Positions 1-11,391 of a stretch of 64,000 nucleotides of DNA are shown here, in pieces. Both the position numbers and the translations under genes were made by a program. The notes beneath the pieces were generated by a model. That model ran no database searches. It was not told where the DNA came from and saw only the letters and a program-made list of their open reading frames with translations. Source of the stretch: Carettochelys insculpta (lineage: Eukaryota > Chordata > Testudines > Carettochelyidae). The first letter of the stretch is position 1. Every line of letters starts with the position of its first letter. The stretch covers positions 243,582,501 through 243,646,500 of the forward strand of contig NC_134137.1 of NCBI RefSeq assembly GCF_033958435.1. Reading direction: 5' to 3'.

Positions 1-648
1 TTATTATGCACTAGAATGGCTAGGGAACCGCACAGAGTGCAATTTGTCCACTTGCTCTATAGCTCTGCAGGCGTGACATTCAAATCCCTGGAAGTTCCAA
101 GCCTGCAAATTGCAGCCAGGGCCAAAAGAGTTTTCAAGGTGATGGTTTGTCATTTTGCTAAGGCCCAATAAGTTTCCCCTGGGTTTTCTCAGGAGTTTTC
201 TGAAAGAGGAAGGGGGAAAATGACAAAGGTGGGGAAGATTTTAAGTTATTGTTAATTTGACAGCCGCATCTGACAGCGGCTTTTATATACCTATATGACA
301 CACCATAAGCGCTCAAAGCAATACAGCTCCTAGCAGCATACTGCAGAGTTCAGGGCATAATTATTAAATATTTAGCACTTTCTATCTTCAGAATGAAAAT
401 TGACTCATTAGTGGCTTTGCTATAGTATTTTCTTTGCTTAGAGAACCAGGTTACAGTGCTGTTCACTCCTGCATTTACTGTAAAGCACTGCTGTAGTTTT
501 GTAAACAAAAATAAATCATTATAATAAAAATAGTGATTTCCACCTTCTTCAATATACAATATACAATAACTTTAATCCAAGTAGCCACAAGACTCACAGC
601 TAAGCGAAGGTCCCACTGAGATCAAGGCCCCATTGCACTAGGTGTACA
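1..648. other. Unassigned AT-rich DNA
   Basis: No coding frame, RNA gene or recognisable repeat could be supported here. The short open frames are of chance length and lack domain signatures. Confidence 0.5.
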
Positions 649-684
649 ACACGCACGCACGCACATGCACGCACATGCACGCAC
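649..684. repeat. Simple repeat, (CACG)n/(CACATG)n
   Basis: A short tandem array of ACGC and CACATG units. Any open frame crossing it is a by-product of the repeat. Confidence 0.85.
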
Positions 685-987
685 AGAGAAAGACACATCC
701 CTGTGTTAATCACTGTTGTCCTGCACTGTTTCATGCAAAAAGCCTACGGTGCCTGCACAGAGGCCCATTAAAACCCATGCAGAGAGAGCAGTCCACCCAT
801 GTGGATCACCCAGCAGGACCAGATCTAAAAATAGACAAGCTAGACATGGAGCAGGAGAAAGGGACAGAACACAGACATAACACACAAGCAGAGTCACCAG
901 AGGGATGATTTGCAAAAGTCAGGTTAGCTCACAATCTGATGTTCATTTATTTTTATTCCCTAACAAATTTGTTCAGCAACCTAAGAT

Positions 988-1241
988 CAGGGATGCTGAC
1001 ACCTGCCCCGGGGAGCTGGCGATTTAAAAGGGCCCAGGGCAATGGCCACCACTAGGCAGCAGCACCAGTGGCCAGATCCCTGGGCCTTTTAATTGCTGCC
1101 AGAACACCATACAGCATGGTCCAGGCAGCACTGAGGGCTGGCTGCCTCTAGCCCCGCCCCTTCCGCCCAAGACCCTGCCCTGTCCAGAGCTGACCCTTTC
1201 CCGCATTGCCCAGGACCTGGTGAACTCTGTCGCCAGCCCTG
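988..1241 (+). mobile_element. hAT-type miniature element, family A copy 1
   Basis: Terminal inverted repeats (CAGGG-TGCTGAC at the left, CGCCAGCCCTG at the right) enclose a GC-rich 254 bp core containing the block ATTTAAAAGGGCCCAGGG. A perfect 8 bp duplication, CCTAAGAT, lies at 980-987 and 1242-1249, which is the hAT hallmark. Copies at 29982-30301 (inverted), 51360-51635 and 60558-60781 share the ends. The core is shared clearly with the first two of these. The element has no coding capacity. Confidence 0.85.
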
Positions 1242-1964
1242 CCTAAGATCAAAAACTCGAGCAGACCCGGTGAGAAAGTTCCTCCATATTCTAAACATAT
1301 GCTGTAGTCACACCTTACATGATACTCTTTGGGAATAAACAAAGTCACAATATTTGCAGGGACACAGAAATGCCCCTGCTGGTTTGGTGTGCGATTCCCA
1401 GAGCTGTGCTGAGTGCTGACATTTGTGAGGATCAGAGTACAACTTAGCCTGGAGGTGAACAACAGGAGCTGTGCTCACTCGTTCCATATGTGCAATAGGG
1501 ATGCAGAAAAAGCTATCACTGCCAAGCCCCTCCCTCACTACAGTGTCTGTCCAACTGAGAAGCACAAACTTATTGACAAGAAAAAGAAAATTATTTCCTT
1601 TAGAAACAATAGCATGCTAGGATTCAAGACTGACAATCTCATACATATCTGCAGAAAGGAGCACTGGCACAATAACCTATCTAAGCAGGGAATGTGAGAG
1701 CCCTGCTCATCCTTGAGAACATGATTCAAAAAGAAATTAAAACTGTAAGACCAGAAAATTCAAAGGGGCACTGGACAACAAAGGGAATTGAGAGTAGAGA
1801 CTTTCACCTTCTAGACATGGCTGCAAACCAAGTCCAGGGCAATCTGACCTAGAGCGGTTAGCTGCTCGATGGGCCAAATGAAATGTATTGTTAGTTTCTG
1901 TCCAAATTCCCCATAAACAAAATCAACATTCCAAAAGCCATCATTACAATTCCCACTCATGCAT

Positions 1965-2090
1965 ATGATGAAGCGGGTCTTTGCCTACAAAAGCTTACAC
2001 TCCAAAATATCTGTTAGTCTATAAGGTGCCACAAGACTTCGTGTTGTTTTTGAGGATACAGATTAACTCGGCCACCTCTCTGATACATTA
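1965..2090 (+). mobile_element. Penelope-like retroelement 3' tail
   Basis: The segment starts with a hammerhead-like core (GATGA, a G/C-rich hairpin, then a decayed GAAA) at about 1965-1994. It continues through a 'ctgttagtctataaggtgccac' type block and ends near 'cggccacctctctgata'. The same architecture recurs at 17.9, 36.4 and 62.2 kb. Assignment to Penelope is inference from family knowledge and from the GIY-YIG fragment at 63.4 kb. Confidence 0.65.
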
Positions 2091-2741
2091 CAATTAACTT
2101 TCTTTAGCATCTTTGCTGGCAAACTCAGCAGAAGGGCCAAGGATAGCTAGTGTGCAGAGAATGAATGACCCCTACAGGCAATGTAGTTTCTCTTCTGGAT
2201 TTAGGCATATTGGCAGAGCCATGCTGAGAACGTGCTCCTGAAAAAAATACAGGCTTTTCTCTGGTCTGTGAAGAAGTTGCCATCCCCAGAACTTTCATTC
2301 AGCTCCTTTTACCAACATTACATTTACACAGGATTTTTAGTCAAAATCTTAAGATATTCTACCCTAGTGGTATTTGACATGATGACAAATCTAGTGGACC
2401 AAGCTGGCTGTGGGGTTTGATTTTTCAGCTTTGGTATTCATACCCAGTGAAAGATGGCTGATTCTGTGCTTCCTCTTCTAATAACATCCATGCCACAGTG
2501 GCACTGAGAAGTCTTGCACTTTCACCGGCATTTTGTTCTGTCTCAAAGTTGGTACATGCATAACAAATGAACAGTTGGTAGAACACAAAACCAATCACTT
2601 TCTAGCATTCCCTGCCATGATCCACAGTTCAGATGACTAAACTGCATTACAGGTTGCCCTTTTACTTACATAAAAAGATTTTATAATGGAGAGGAACGCT
2701 ACTGAAACAGGGCCAAAATAATGCCTCTCTCAGCACTAGAA

Positions 2742-2873
2742 CAGTGGTTTTCAATCTGTGTTCTGTGGACCCTTGGGGGGATCTGTGGACTATGTCTAAG
2801 ATTTCCAAAGGGTCTGCAACTCCATTCAGAATTTTTTAGGGGTTTGCAAGTGTAAAAAGGCTGAAAGCCACTG
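2742..2873. mobile_element. Short hAT-like MITE
   Basis: The 132 bp element has inverted ends CAGTGGTTTTCAAT and GAAAGCCACTG (reverse complement CAGTGGCTTTC). Flanking 8-mers (CACTAGAA and TTCTGGAG) match at only 4 of 8 positions, so the target duplication is eroded or the ends are slightly misplaced. Confidence 0.6.
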
Positions 2874-3470
2874 TTCTGGAGCACTGACACCCAAAGTGGG
2901 GTCCTCCAGCCCCTGGGAGCCGAACAGGAATGATGGAAGGTCCATTCCTTGAGCCAGAGCCAGAAAATGCCACAACAGCATTCTGGCGCTTTTGCTACAT
3001 GAAGGACACCCTCTTACTCTAATCTCCACACAGCATGATCTCACACACACCCTGTGAGTTCAGGTAACACAAGACATCCAAGGGATCCATGACACTTAGT
3101 GATGCCAAAGGAGTCCTTGAGTGAAGAAGGTTGGAAACAACCACTCTAGAGGGAAAAGAGGCAACAACAGGCCCCGCCCCTCACACCTTAAATGCACCGG
3201 ACAGGCCTGTCTTGCAAGCTACACTAACAGTTGAAGCCTCACTTCAGCTAGGCAACTGGGTGCAGGGTTAAACACCTTCCTGAATCAGGGCTTCAAAGAG
3301 AACACCAGAAGCTGCCGAGGCTCCTCCCACTGGAGGTTAGGGGGCGAGTGTACTGGCAGGACCCACAGTTCACTGCAGGGGTATTGTGCTATATGAAGTC
3401 ATAATGCTTCTTTGCCAGACAACTCCACCTCTTAGGGGTATAAATTAGAGTAAGGTGCCTTAAACAATAT

Positions 3471-3869
3471 TTAAACCAAAAAAGGGCCATTTCTCAGAGA
3501 TTGATACGTGACTGTGTCTGATCCATTGTTTTCCAGCCTTCCTATGTTCAGGACATGTAGAAATATACCAGAAATGTCTGTTATGAAACAAAATGTAGCC
3601 TTGATCGTTTTGTCACAGTCAGTATTTCCATCACAGCTACAGACTCCAGTAGCAGTTTGGGAAACAGCCGTAATTGCAGGGAAGATTTTCACAAGCACAG
3701 TTGCCAGTTGGGCTCCCAACTCTCTTTTGTGCCTTTGAAAATCTCCTCCCACAGTAATAGTATGCATGGGTATAGCTCCCTTAAGCCAAAGATCAAAGAG
3801 ACTTTGCAGAGAATAGGTAAGCCCAGTTTCCAGGCATGTACCCTGAGTTACAGAAAGACTAATGCCCAA
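3471..3869 (-). other. Unrecognised 132-codon open frame
   Basis: I do not recognise this product. The frame is one of the longer ones outside known repeats. It carries a Cys-rich stretch around residues 80-90 (CSCDGNTDC) and ordinary mixed residues elsewhere. There is no signal peptide, no clear domain and no flanking splice-site structure that I can defend. It could be a decayed repeat or processed fragment, or simply chance. Confidence 0.15.
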
Positions 3870-4054
3870 ATTAGCTAAGAAATGTCAGAGTTAAGATGCC
3901 TTGAAGAAGGAAGAGCAAGTACATCCTATAGACTTGAGAAATGCATCCTGAATATGCAGACCTCCCTAACACTGTGTAGTTACTACTGGACAGATTTGCA
4001 AGGGTGCTGAGCAAGTCACCAGCAGGTAGAGTTACTCAGCATCTTTGAAAATGA

Positions 4055-4175
4055 GGCTGTAAGTGAGTTGGCCAAGTTCACACAGCGAGTCAGCAAGAGT
4101 GGGAAAGAAGTAAGTGTTGTTCCAGTTCTGTGACCTACCCTAGTCCTGTGCTCAGCCACTACACAACACTCTGGC
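4055..4175 (-). repeat. MIR/CORE-type ancient SINE relic
   Basis: The + strand reads as the complement of the MIR core: AAAATGAGGCTG, then GGCCAAGTTCACACAGCGAG, then a decayed 'cctagtcctgtgctcagccact' block. This is the familiar amniote MIR/CORE signature and is heavily mutated. Confidence 0.6.
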
Positions 4176-4363
4176 TAAATGAAGATGTGAATGCAGAGGG
4201 TCATATTTGATGGCTGGATTGGTTCTAGAGCCACTCTTTAAGGAGGGGTTTGTTAAGTGTATCCCATTTTAGAACACATTTGGAGTCTTCATATCTCCAA
4301 AATTACTTAACTTTCCTCTATGGGATCTATAAAACAAAAGAAAACATGACAATTCAGTTGGTA

Positions 4364-4692
4364 CAGGTTGAACCTCTCTGCTCCAGCAACCTCAGGACCT
4401 GACCGGTGCTGACCGAGAGAATGTGCCAGACTACTGGAAGTCAGTATTGTCAATCAGTATTACTAACACTTCCACTGCTTACTAAGCTCTTAGAAGACTT
4501 TTAGGGGTAAATTACAGCTAAATTACAGCACAGAACACTGAAAGCGAGGACTAGGGGCTGGAAACAAACTACATGGGACCACAGGAAATGCGGCCACACC
4601 CACAGTAAGCAGTCATCAGGCAAACTAAAATCATACCAGGTTATGAAGGCTGCCAGACAAGAGTGTTCAGGATTAGAGAGCAGTTCAATCTG
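4364..4692 (+). mobile_element. Tigger/pogo-like MITE, copy 1
   Basis: The ends are CAGGTTGAACCTCTCTG at the left and CAGTTCAATCTG at the right, flanked by TA on both sides (4362-4363, 4693-4694). Copies at 31738-32053 and 49504-49829 align along their whole length, sharing for example 'catttaggggtaaatta'. The CAGGTTGA end and TA target are typical of the Tigger branch of Tc1/mariner. It has no coding capacity. Confidence 0.8.
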
Positions 4693-4706
4693 TATCTCCA
4701 TTTAAG

Positions 4707-4800
4707 ACCAAATCCTCAGCTGATACCAATTGGCGTCATCTCTCTGAAGTCAGTGGAGTTACAGTGATTTACACCAATTGAAGAGATGGTCTGTGAGAGT
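4707..4800. repeat. Short palindromic amniote repeat
   Basis: The segment reads into itself: 'cagctgataccaattggcgt' on one side and 'gatttacaccaattgaagag' on the other, around a 'gaagtcagtggagttac' centre. The same style of foldback recurs near 9.9, 12.8, 29.35 and 31.6 kb. Confidence 0.5.
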
Positions 4801-4895
4801 TTAAAAGGTACAGATGCTAAAGTTTATGGAACTGTTAACTTCCCCCATCAATTAATTTAGTATTTCCCTTTGCAGCAAAGCCTATAATAGGTAGG

Positions 4896-5010
4896 GCTGT
4901 GGGGTAATAGTTAGACCATCACAGGACCAAACTGGGAGTCAGAATACCTGGATCTGTCACCCAGTTAAAATCACTGATTTGCTTCATGGACTTGGGTGAA
5001 TTCCATTGAT
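4896..5010 (+). repeat. MIR/CORE-type SINE relic, tRNA-like 5' part
   Basis: A tRNA-like head is visible: 'gtaatagttagaccatc' resembles box A and 'acctggatctgtcacccag' resembles box B. It is followed by the CORE-like 'ttgcttcatggacttgggtgaa'. Heavily decayed. Confidence 0.5.
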
Positions 5011-5502
5011 TTTTTGCTGCTCCGTTAATTAATGTTTGTCAGGGAAGATTGATGGTGAAGAGTGCGATTAAAGAGAAAAATGCTGCTACATTCCAGATTC
5101 ACAAGCTTCTATGATAGACTGGGAATACCAAATCCCACAAGTGACAAAATGATCAGCCTCAGATAATTGCAATCTACAAACAATTTCAAAATCACTGTTC
5201 CATAATATTTTGCCTGCAGCCATAAACTCACAAGGAGGTTGCACAGATTGGCACAATTCCTGCTGTCTTCACTTTTGGAAGACTTCCCTTCAGTTTACAG
5301 TGAGCTAGGAAAGTTTCCAGGGAAATCTCATGCCAATTAAAATAAATAAATTAAAATCCTTTGAAGATACCCCATCTCTGGCGTTTATTCCACTGTTCCA
5401 CAGTCTGTTAGGATAGGAAGCCCAGAGTATTTGGACATCCAACCAAAGAGCATCATGCGTTGTCATGACAGCTCTTAAGCAGAGGCTGAAATCCCACTAG
5501 AC

Positions 5503-6244
5503 CAGGGGTTGGCAACTAAAACGTCAACAAGAGGCATTTTTTTCAACTTCTGTAAAGAACTCAGTAATTCCAGAGCCACAATGCATGTGAATGTGAGACA
5601 GTCCTTAACAAATGATGTCAAATCATACTTTTTGTAACCGTATTTTAAGAACAGTGCACACAATAATTTCTAACGCAATACACATTTACTGCAGGACATT
5701 CACGAACCTTTACTTAGTCTCTCAAAGTTGCATTTTTTGTTGTTGGTGAATTTCTCATTGCAAACGAGACATAAAGGGAGTGAACTCGATATAAATGCGA
5801 AGGACTGGGTCCATTCAGTTTGAAATTCCCTGTTTTTATCTTTGATATTCCTCTCTTCTGAAGCCACTCCAACCCCACTTTAATTAAGCCAATTTTATTT
5901 CATGTTTAAGTTTTCCTTCATAAAATGCATGTTGCCCTTCGCAGCAGGAGTGCTGCAAGTTTCCTTTTCCTTTTCAAAATCAAGACTTTATTGGCAGCAC
6001 AATCAAAACACAGATACAATATCATATCCCACAATTCACTGCACATATTAAAGGGGGATTTATCCAGCATTTTGAGATCACATATTGTTCATTTTTGGGC
6101 TTTTAGACATTCACCATTTATCGCAAATAATCAGAAAGTTTTTTTGTTTGTTTTTTTACTTTGCAAATGATACTGGTTGGGAGACACACAGAAGTCCTTA
6201 AAGAGTCACATGCTGCTCCTGAGCCACAGGTTGCAGACCCCGTG
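5503..6244. mobile_element. hAT non-autonomous element, 742 bp
   Basis: The left end CAGGGGTTGGCAAC mirrors the right end GGTTGCAGACCCCGTG. Flanks CACTAGAC (5495-5502) and CTCCAGAC (6245-6252) form an 8 bp duplication with two mismatches. The AT-rich interior encodes nothing recognisable. Confidence 0.8.
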
Positions 6245-6408
6245 CTCCAGACTTAATCTTGTGCACGATTTTAAGTGCTCCAGTAGGTCGGGATGGATTT
6301 AAGTGTGTGCTTAAGAGTGTCCCTCTTCTAAGCCTAAGGCAGGACATGGGCACCACATTTAATGTTGTGCCTTTTATAAATGAATATAGAGTGCTGGGTG
6401 CACATATA

Positions 6409-6800
6409 GGCTATGGTTATACTGCCCCTCTCTTTCAGAAGGGGCATGCAAATGCAGCCAGTCGCAAATGACAGCAGACAAAACAATTCTGGAAGAGCTG
6501 ATTTTGAAAGCCAAAACAGCCAGGTAGGTGGGGTTCATCCAAAAGAAAGCCCCGCTTCCTAAAGCACCCTTCTTCCTAATTTTTTTCAAGACAAAGGGTG
6601 CTTTCAAAAGCAGGGCTTCCTTTCAAATGAACCCCACCTACACGGCTGTTTCAGCGTTCAAAATCAGCTCTTCTGGAATTGAGATCCTGCGTGAGTATGC
6701 AAATGAGACACAAGATATTTAAATCTGTGCCTCATTTGCATTTCCAATCAGCCGTATTTGTATGCCCCTTCTGAAAGGAAGGGGCAGTGTAGACACAGCC
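6409..6800. mobile_element. Harbinger-like palindromic MITE
   Basis: Long inverted arms begin GGCTATGGTTATACTGCCCC and end in the complement, GGGGCAGTGTAGACACAGCC. The arms include 'cagaaggggcatgcaaatg' and extend inward through 'gctgattttgaa' to a central fold around 6570. The 3' flank is TTA; the 5' flank (ATA) is degraded. Confidence 0.75.
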
Positions 6801-6803
6801 TTA

Positions 6804-7215
6804 GGTTACGTTTACACAGCAGCATTATTTCTAAATAATCCATTCTGGAATAGCTATTCCAGAATATTTTATTTTGAAATAACACTGCTACACACAAGAA
6901 TGCATTTTGAAATAGCACCCAGGTATTTTAAAATAGCATGTCCAGACACATAGTGCCTATTTTGAAATAGTGCCATTGGATGCCATTATGGCTTATTTGG
7001 AAATAGCCATATTCTGTGTCTTAACAGCATCTATTTTGAAATACCTATTTCAAAATAGCACTATTCCTCCTGCAGTGAGGTTTGCAAAATTCAAAATAAC
7101 ATGCATGATATTTCGAGTTTATTTCAAAATAGCATGTGCATAGGTTAGATGATAGCAAAGTCATTTCCAAATAGTAGCTGCTATCTCAAAATAGCTTTGC
7201 TGCGAGGCCATAGCC
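6804..7215. mobile_element. Harbinger-like MITE rich in TTTCAAAATAG
   Basis: The ends GGTTACGTTTACACAGCAGC and GCTTTGCTGCGAGGCCATAGCC are inverted. TTA flanks both sides (6801-6803 and 7216-7218), matching the 3 bp TWA target of PIF/Harbinger. The interior repeats 'ttttgaaatag' in both orientations. It sits directly against the preceding MITE. Confidence 0.8.
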
Positions 7216-7218
7216 TTA

Positions 7219-8421
7219 CTAGAAGCCTCTTAACTCAACGCACCAACTTAAATATGTGCTTTATTGATCATTTCTGCACTGCATAAGCATTCACACATCA
7301 CAGGCTAAACTCATAAAGTCATGTCACAGCATGCGCTAAGTTCAGCCTGAAAAACCTGGAGCAGTCCTCTGGAGGCAGAATCTATTCTGGGTTGTTTGAA
7401 AGTTTGAGTCAGGAACATGCAGGGGAATACCACAGGACGTGTCATAGGAGCTGGGAGAGGCTTTTTTTCTTCTTCTTTGGCAAAATTCCAGTGCACTTTG
7501 TACAAGTAAAAAAAAATCTGAAATTTGGTGGAGTTGCAAAGTCACAGCCCTAGCCGGTAGTGCCTGCTTCCAGTTCCCACAAGGAAATGTAAAAGCTTGC
7601 GAGTTCTATTTTTATCCCTGCACATCCAGTTCACCTGAGCTGCATGCACAAAAGAAGGTATGCATGTTTGCACAAGTAAAACAACCACTGAAGAAAGCAT
7701 AGTACACAAATGCAAACGTAGCCTCACTGAGAGGACACGCTGAAGGAGGCAGAAACGTGGTGCTCGGCAACCGAATACGTTTGAATTGTTGAGACAAAGC
7801 GACAAGTGACCCACCCAGTAGCTTTCAGGATAGCAAGATGGCTGACCCAGAAAGATATTTTAAAGGCCTACAATATCCAGATACCAAATCTATATTGCTG
7901 CCTAAAAAGCCTCTCCTCTTCTAGGTGTAATGATATCACATGGTGCCAGAGGAAGTATAATTCCCACTATTCTAATTCCCTTTACCAAAAAATTCTAATT
8001 ATCCAAATCTACAGTGTAGTCATATGCCAATTAATCATATACTTACAACTCTTCAATTAGCCTCTTAGCACCTGTTAGTGCTAGTCAATGGCTTGGCATT
8101 CGAATAGCAATAAATCAGATAATTACTAATTCAGAAAACTTATGTTCACAGTAGTTTTAACACAATTTTGGTGTTTTAATAAACCCAATAAAGTTGTATA
8201 TTTTTATCTTCTAACAAAGTATTAAGCAAACATTGGCATGATTCCCTACCATGTTTCTGTATCACCTCAAAAAGCACTTCCACTTACCTGAACACCCAGT
8301 ACTCTGGAAGTTTCAGATATTCCCCAGGCCATTCAGATAAGTGGGAGTGTGTTTACCGCCTAGTCTGATGATCTCTGTGTCATTCTCTGTCTGCCTCCCG
8401 GCTCTGCCTGTTTATCTAGAC
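7219..8421. other. Unassigned DNA
   Basis: Largely featureless sequence with short chance frames. I see no repeat family or gene structure that can be defended. Confidence 0.45.
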
Positions 8422-8592
8422 CTGCGGTTCTCAACCTGTTTGCTAGCGTGGGCTACACATGCAGCTCTCTATTGTTACATGTGTTGCACCTGCACAATAT
8501 ATACCTGTTTGGCACTGAGGATATCATTTGGGATGCAGCTGTGTTCTGATTGGGCTGCAAGTAGCCTGCAGGCCACTGATTGAGAACCACTG
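8422..8592. mobile_element. Short hAT MITE
   Basis: The ends CTGCGGTTCTCAAC and GATTGAGAACCACTG are inverted. The flanks ATCTAGAC (8414-8421) and ATCTGGAC (8593-8600) are an 8 bp duplication with one mismatch. It is 171 bp and non-coding. Confidence 0.85.
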
Positions 8593-8600
8593 ATCTGGAC

Positions 8601-9867
8601 TCAAGAGAGTAAACTCTTTTTTTTTACTATCCTGATAAGCTCATTTCATCAGTAGGGGAAGACACAGCAACTTGGACTTCGATGGCTGTCACACAGAGGC
8701 CAATGAGGAGAAACAGAGGGTGAATTCCCTACCCTTTTACCCTTACAGCTGATCCCTCCTGGATGAGGTGCCTGGATAGTGTCTGGTACAAGGGCCATTT
8801 GCTGTCATTGCCCTGTGAATAACAGGACTTCAGACTCCTGGACTCTCACATTGTCACCACTGACCTAACTCCATAGGCTCTAGGGTAACCGGGTGCTCGA
8901 TTTTATATGGGCAGCCCTGATATTTGGGGTTTTGTCTTACCTCGGTGCTTATTCTCTCCCCCACCATCCTGATTTTTAATACTTGCAGTCTGGTAACCCT
9001 AATGGGTGCAGAATGTTTAGTCCTGTGGCTGCAGGGCCATCCTGGAGAGAGGCTGCACTGGAGTTGCAGCTCTGCACTCTGGCTGTGCGGGAAGAAAGTA
9101 CCTCTGCTCTCCAGCTGAAAAATCCCCTCAGTTGGGGCAAGCACGAATCTTTCCCAGGGGAGAGCCATCAGTTTGTACAGAGCCCAAGTTTTCATTTAAG
9201 AAACAAACAAACAAACCAGGGCTGCAAACATAAATGACTAGAAGCAGCATGGTGACATCCGCCTGAGTCTGCAGAGACACAGCCCCAGTGCTGCCATCTC
9301 CAATAGCAGCCAACACTTGGAGGGAAGGTAGGGATATGTCCTGGGAAGGGAATAGCAGTTGGTGCTTAGGGCTCCTGCTCGGAGCACATGCACTGGCAGG
9401 GACAAGCTGCCACACCCACCCCACACAACAGGAGTGAGGGGCGATGCAACCACCAGGGGAAAGGACTATGGGGGTTGGGTATGTGTGGAACTAACCCTGG
9501 CAGAGGTTTCTTTATACATGGAGCCTCACCAATGCTATGCTGGCACACCATCAGAGGATTAGCAAAGAGGACATGATAAATAGGTTATTTGTTAACAGTG
9601 GAGCATATCACACATTCATGGACCTCTTCTGTGTGTAGTGCAGCATGCTGTGACAGGTTTGTGGGGCCAGGGGTGAGTGGCACTAGAGATACAGAGTTCA
9701 GCCAGCAAGACACTAGAGTCATTGGGCCCATGTAACAAAGGTTGCCTGAATAAGCGGAGACTGAGCAGGAGGGGGCCTGGCTTTGAGGGACCCATGGATT
9801 TCAGCCTGGTGAGAATGGGTAGCATTGGGTATATTTTCCAAGCCTTGCCCCCGCTCACAGGGTTTGA
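8601..9867. other. Unassigned DNA
   Basis: Overlapping frames on both strands exist here, but none shows conserved motifs or splice-site logic. No repeat was identified with confidence. Confidence 0.4.
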
Positions 9868-9934
9868 CTCCATATCCACTGAAGTCAATGGAAGAACATC
9901 CATTGACTTCAGTGGATTTTGGGTCAGCCCCATT
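9868..9934. repeat. Short palindromic repeat, perfect 18 bp arms
   Basis: Arms at 9874-9891 and 9900-9917 (ATCCACTGAAGTCAATGG and its exact complement) surround the 8 nt loop AAGAACAT. The family recurs in the window with weaker arms. Confidence 0.7.
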
Positions 9935-11030
9935 GGCCGTGTACTCTGGCTACATGTAGGAAGGAAGATTAGCCCCTGGAGGGTGAATTGAATCTTCCCC
10001 ACTTCCCAGTTTCTATCTTGGGCTTGTACACATTTTAGATCCCATTCATAGAGCAATTCACAACAAATCTATAGCAGCCTAATCAGCACACTATCAGTGA
10101 TTACCCAAATGAAAATAAACACTGCTATCTGGAATGGACCTTATGCAATGCAGGCCTGGGAAAAGATTAGCATCTCGTTTCCTGAACACAGAGAGCAAAG
10201 ATTGTTTCAGTGACCTTAGTTATTGCATGGAGTTCAGTTCCTCCCTGCCTCCTCCCTTTGCAGTGAATGTGAATCCCCACGCATCCAGGCAGGAGAGCCC
10301 TGCCCTTGCGTCTCATTCCCTACTACAGCGATTTGATGGGCAAATGAAAACCACAGAGGTGCTGCAGCTCTGCACAGGAGGGAGCGAATGCTTTTCCTTG
10401 GCTGATTACATCCACAATTCTAATTAAATTAAAATGCTACAGACAGCAATATTAATGCATTCAAGTGTGTGAAAATGCAGCCAACGGAGGTCGATAATGC
10501 TGTGGTATGGTTGCATTATTGGCTGAGCACTGCAAAAAAGGCTCAAATTAGCAAATACAAACGAAGACCCTAGCTAGCTAACACCCCTCCCCCTCCCACA
10601 CACAGAGCTTTCCTCTGAGGCTATTGGTAATACATAGGAAAGAAGGGGGAGAAATATTGTGTGAGGCTAATACAAGGTAACACTACAAGATAATCCTGAG
10701 GTAAAGAGCTTAGTAGAATTTTTAAAAAGAGTAGTCATTTCTGTGAATAGTATGAATATTATCTCCAGTTCCTCTTGGTATCTAGTGCAAAATTTCTAAG
10801 ATATATGGGCCCTGGATAACTATTGCCCTCTGCCTTGTGGCAGCCATTTACACTAATGCAAAGGCGTGTAAAAAGACCACTGAATCAGAATGGAAGCATT
10901 TACACCCATTTTTCACAGATGACTTCTTCAGCAGCAGCATGGTTGTTGAAGTTCTTAGCCCCTAATTCACCTAGGCAGGAGGTAACTGGGCGTCCTCTGA
11001 CTGATGTTAAAAAAGAAATGTTGTATGCTG
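9935..11030. other. Mostly repeat-free DNA with TAATTA-type sites
   Basis: No gene or transposon signature. Around 10400-10440 lie AT-rich homeodomain-like cores (CTAATTAAATT), followed by a non-repetitive stretch to about 10560. This part could be a conserved noncoding element, which cannot be judged from one sequence. Confidence 0.25.
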
Positions 11031-11130
11031 TGTAGCTGGAGCCATGTCAGTTGCAGGATATGAGTGAGACAAGGAGGGATGAGGTAATATCTTTTATTGA
11101 ACCTACTTCTGCTGGTGAGAGAGACGCACT
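11031..11130 (-). mobile_element. Penelope-like tail, second subtype
   Basis: The + strand shows 'ggaggtaatatcttttattg'-type DNA followed by 'acctacttctgctggtgaga', the complement of the tail seen again at 60.8-61.0 kb. It lacks the hammerhead-like part. Confidence 0.5.
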
Positions 11131-11174
11131 TAAAAAGAAACTCTCTTTTCCCCTGACTTCCTTCAATAGGCATG

Positions 11175-11325
11175 TGACTGCAAAAGAGTCTGTCACTGGG
11201 CAGGACAGGGAGGGAAGCTGCTCGCACCTTCCTCTGGACCATCGGTTGTTCCTGGCCACTGTCAGATACAATACTGAGGTGGGTGGACCTCTGATCTGAT
11301 CCAGTGTGGTACTTCCTCTGTTCCT
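11175..11325 (+). repeat. CR1-family LINE 3' end fragment
   Basis: The block 'ctggccactgtcagatacaa', then 'ggacctctgatctgatccag', then 'cttcctctgttcctatg' matches the common amniote CR1-type 3' terminus as I know it. No coding part remains. Confidence 0.5.
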
Positions 11326-11391
11326 ATGTACCCAGTTCCTATTGCATCCATAACACAAAGTATCCAAAAAAGGCTTCAGAGACAGAGGCCT

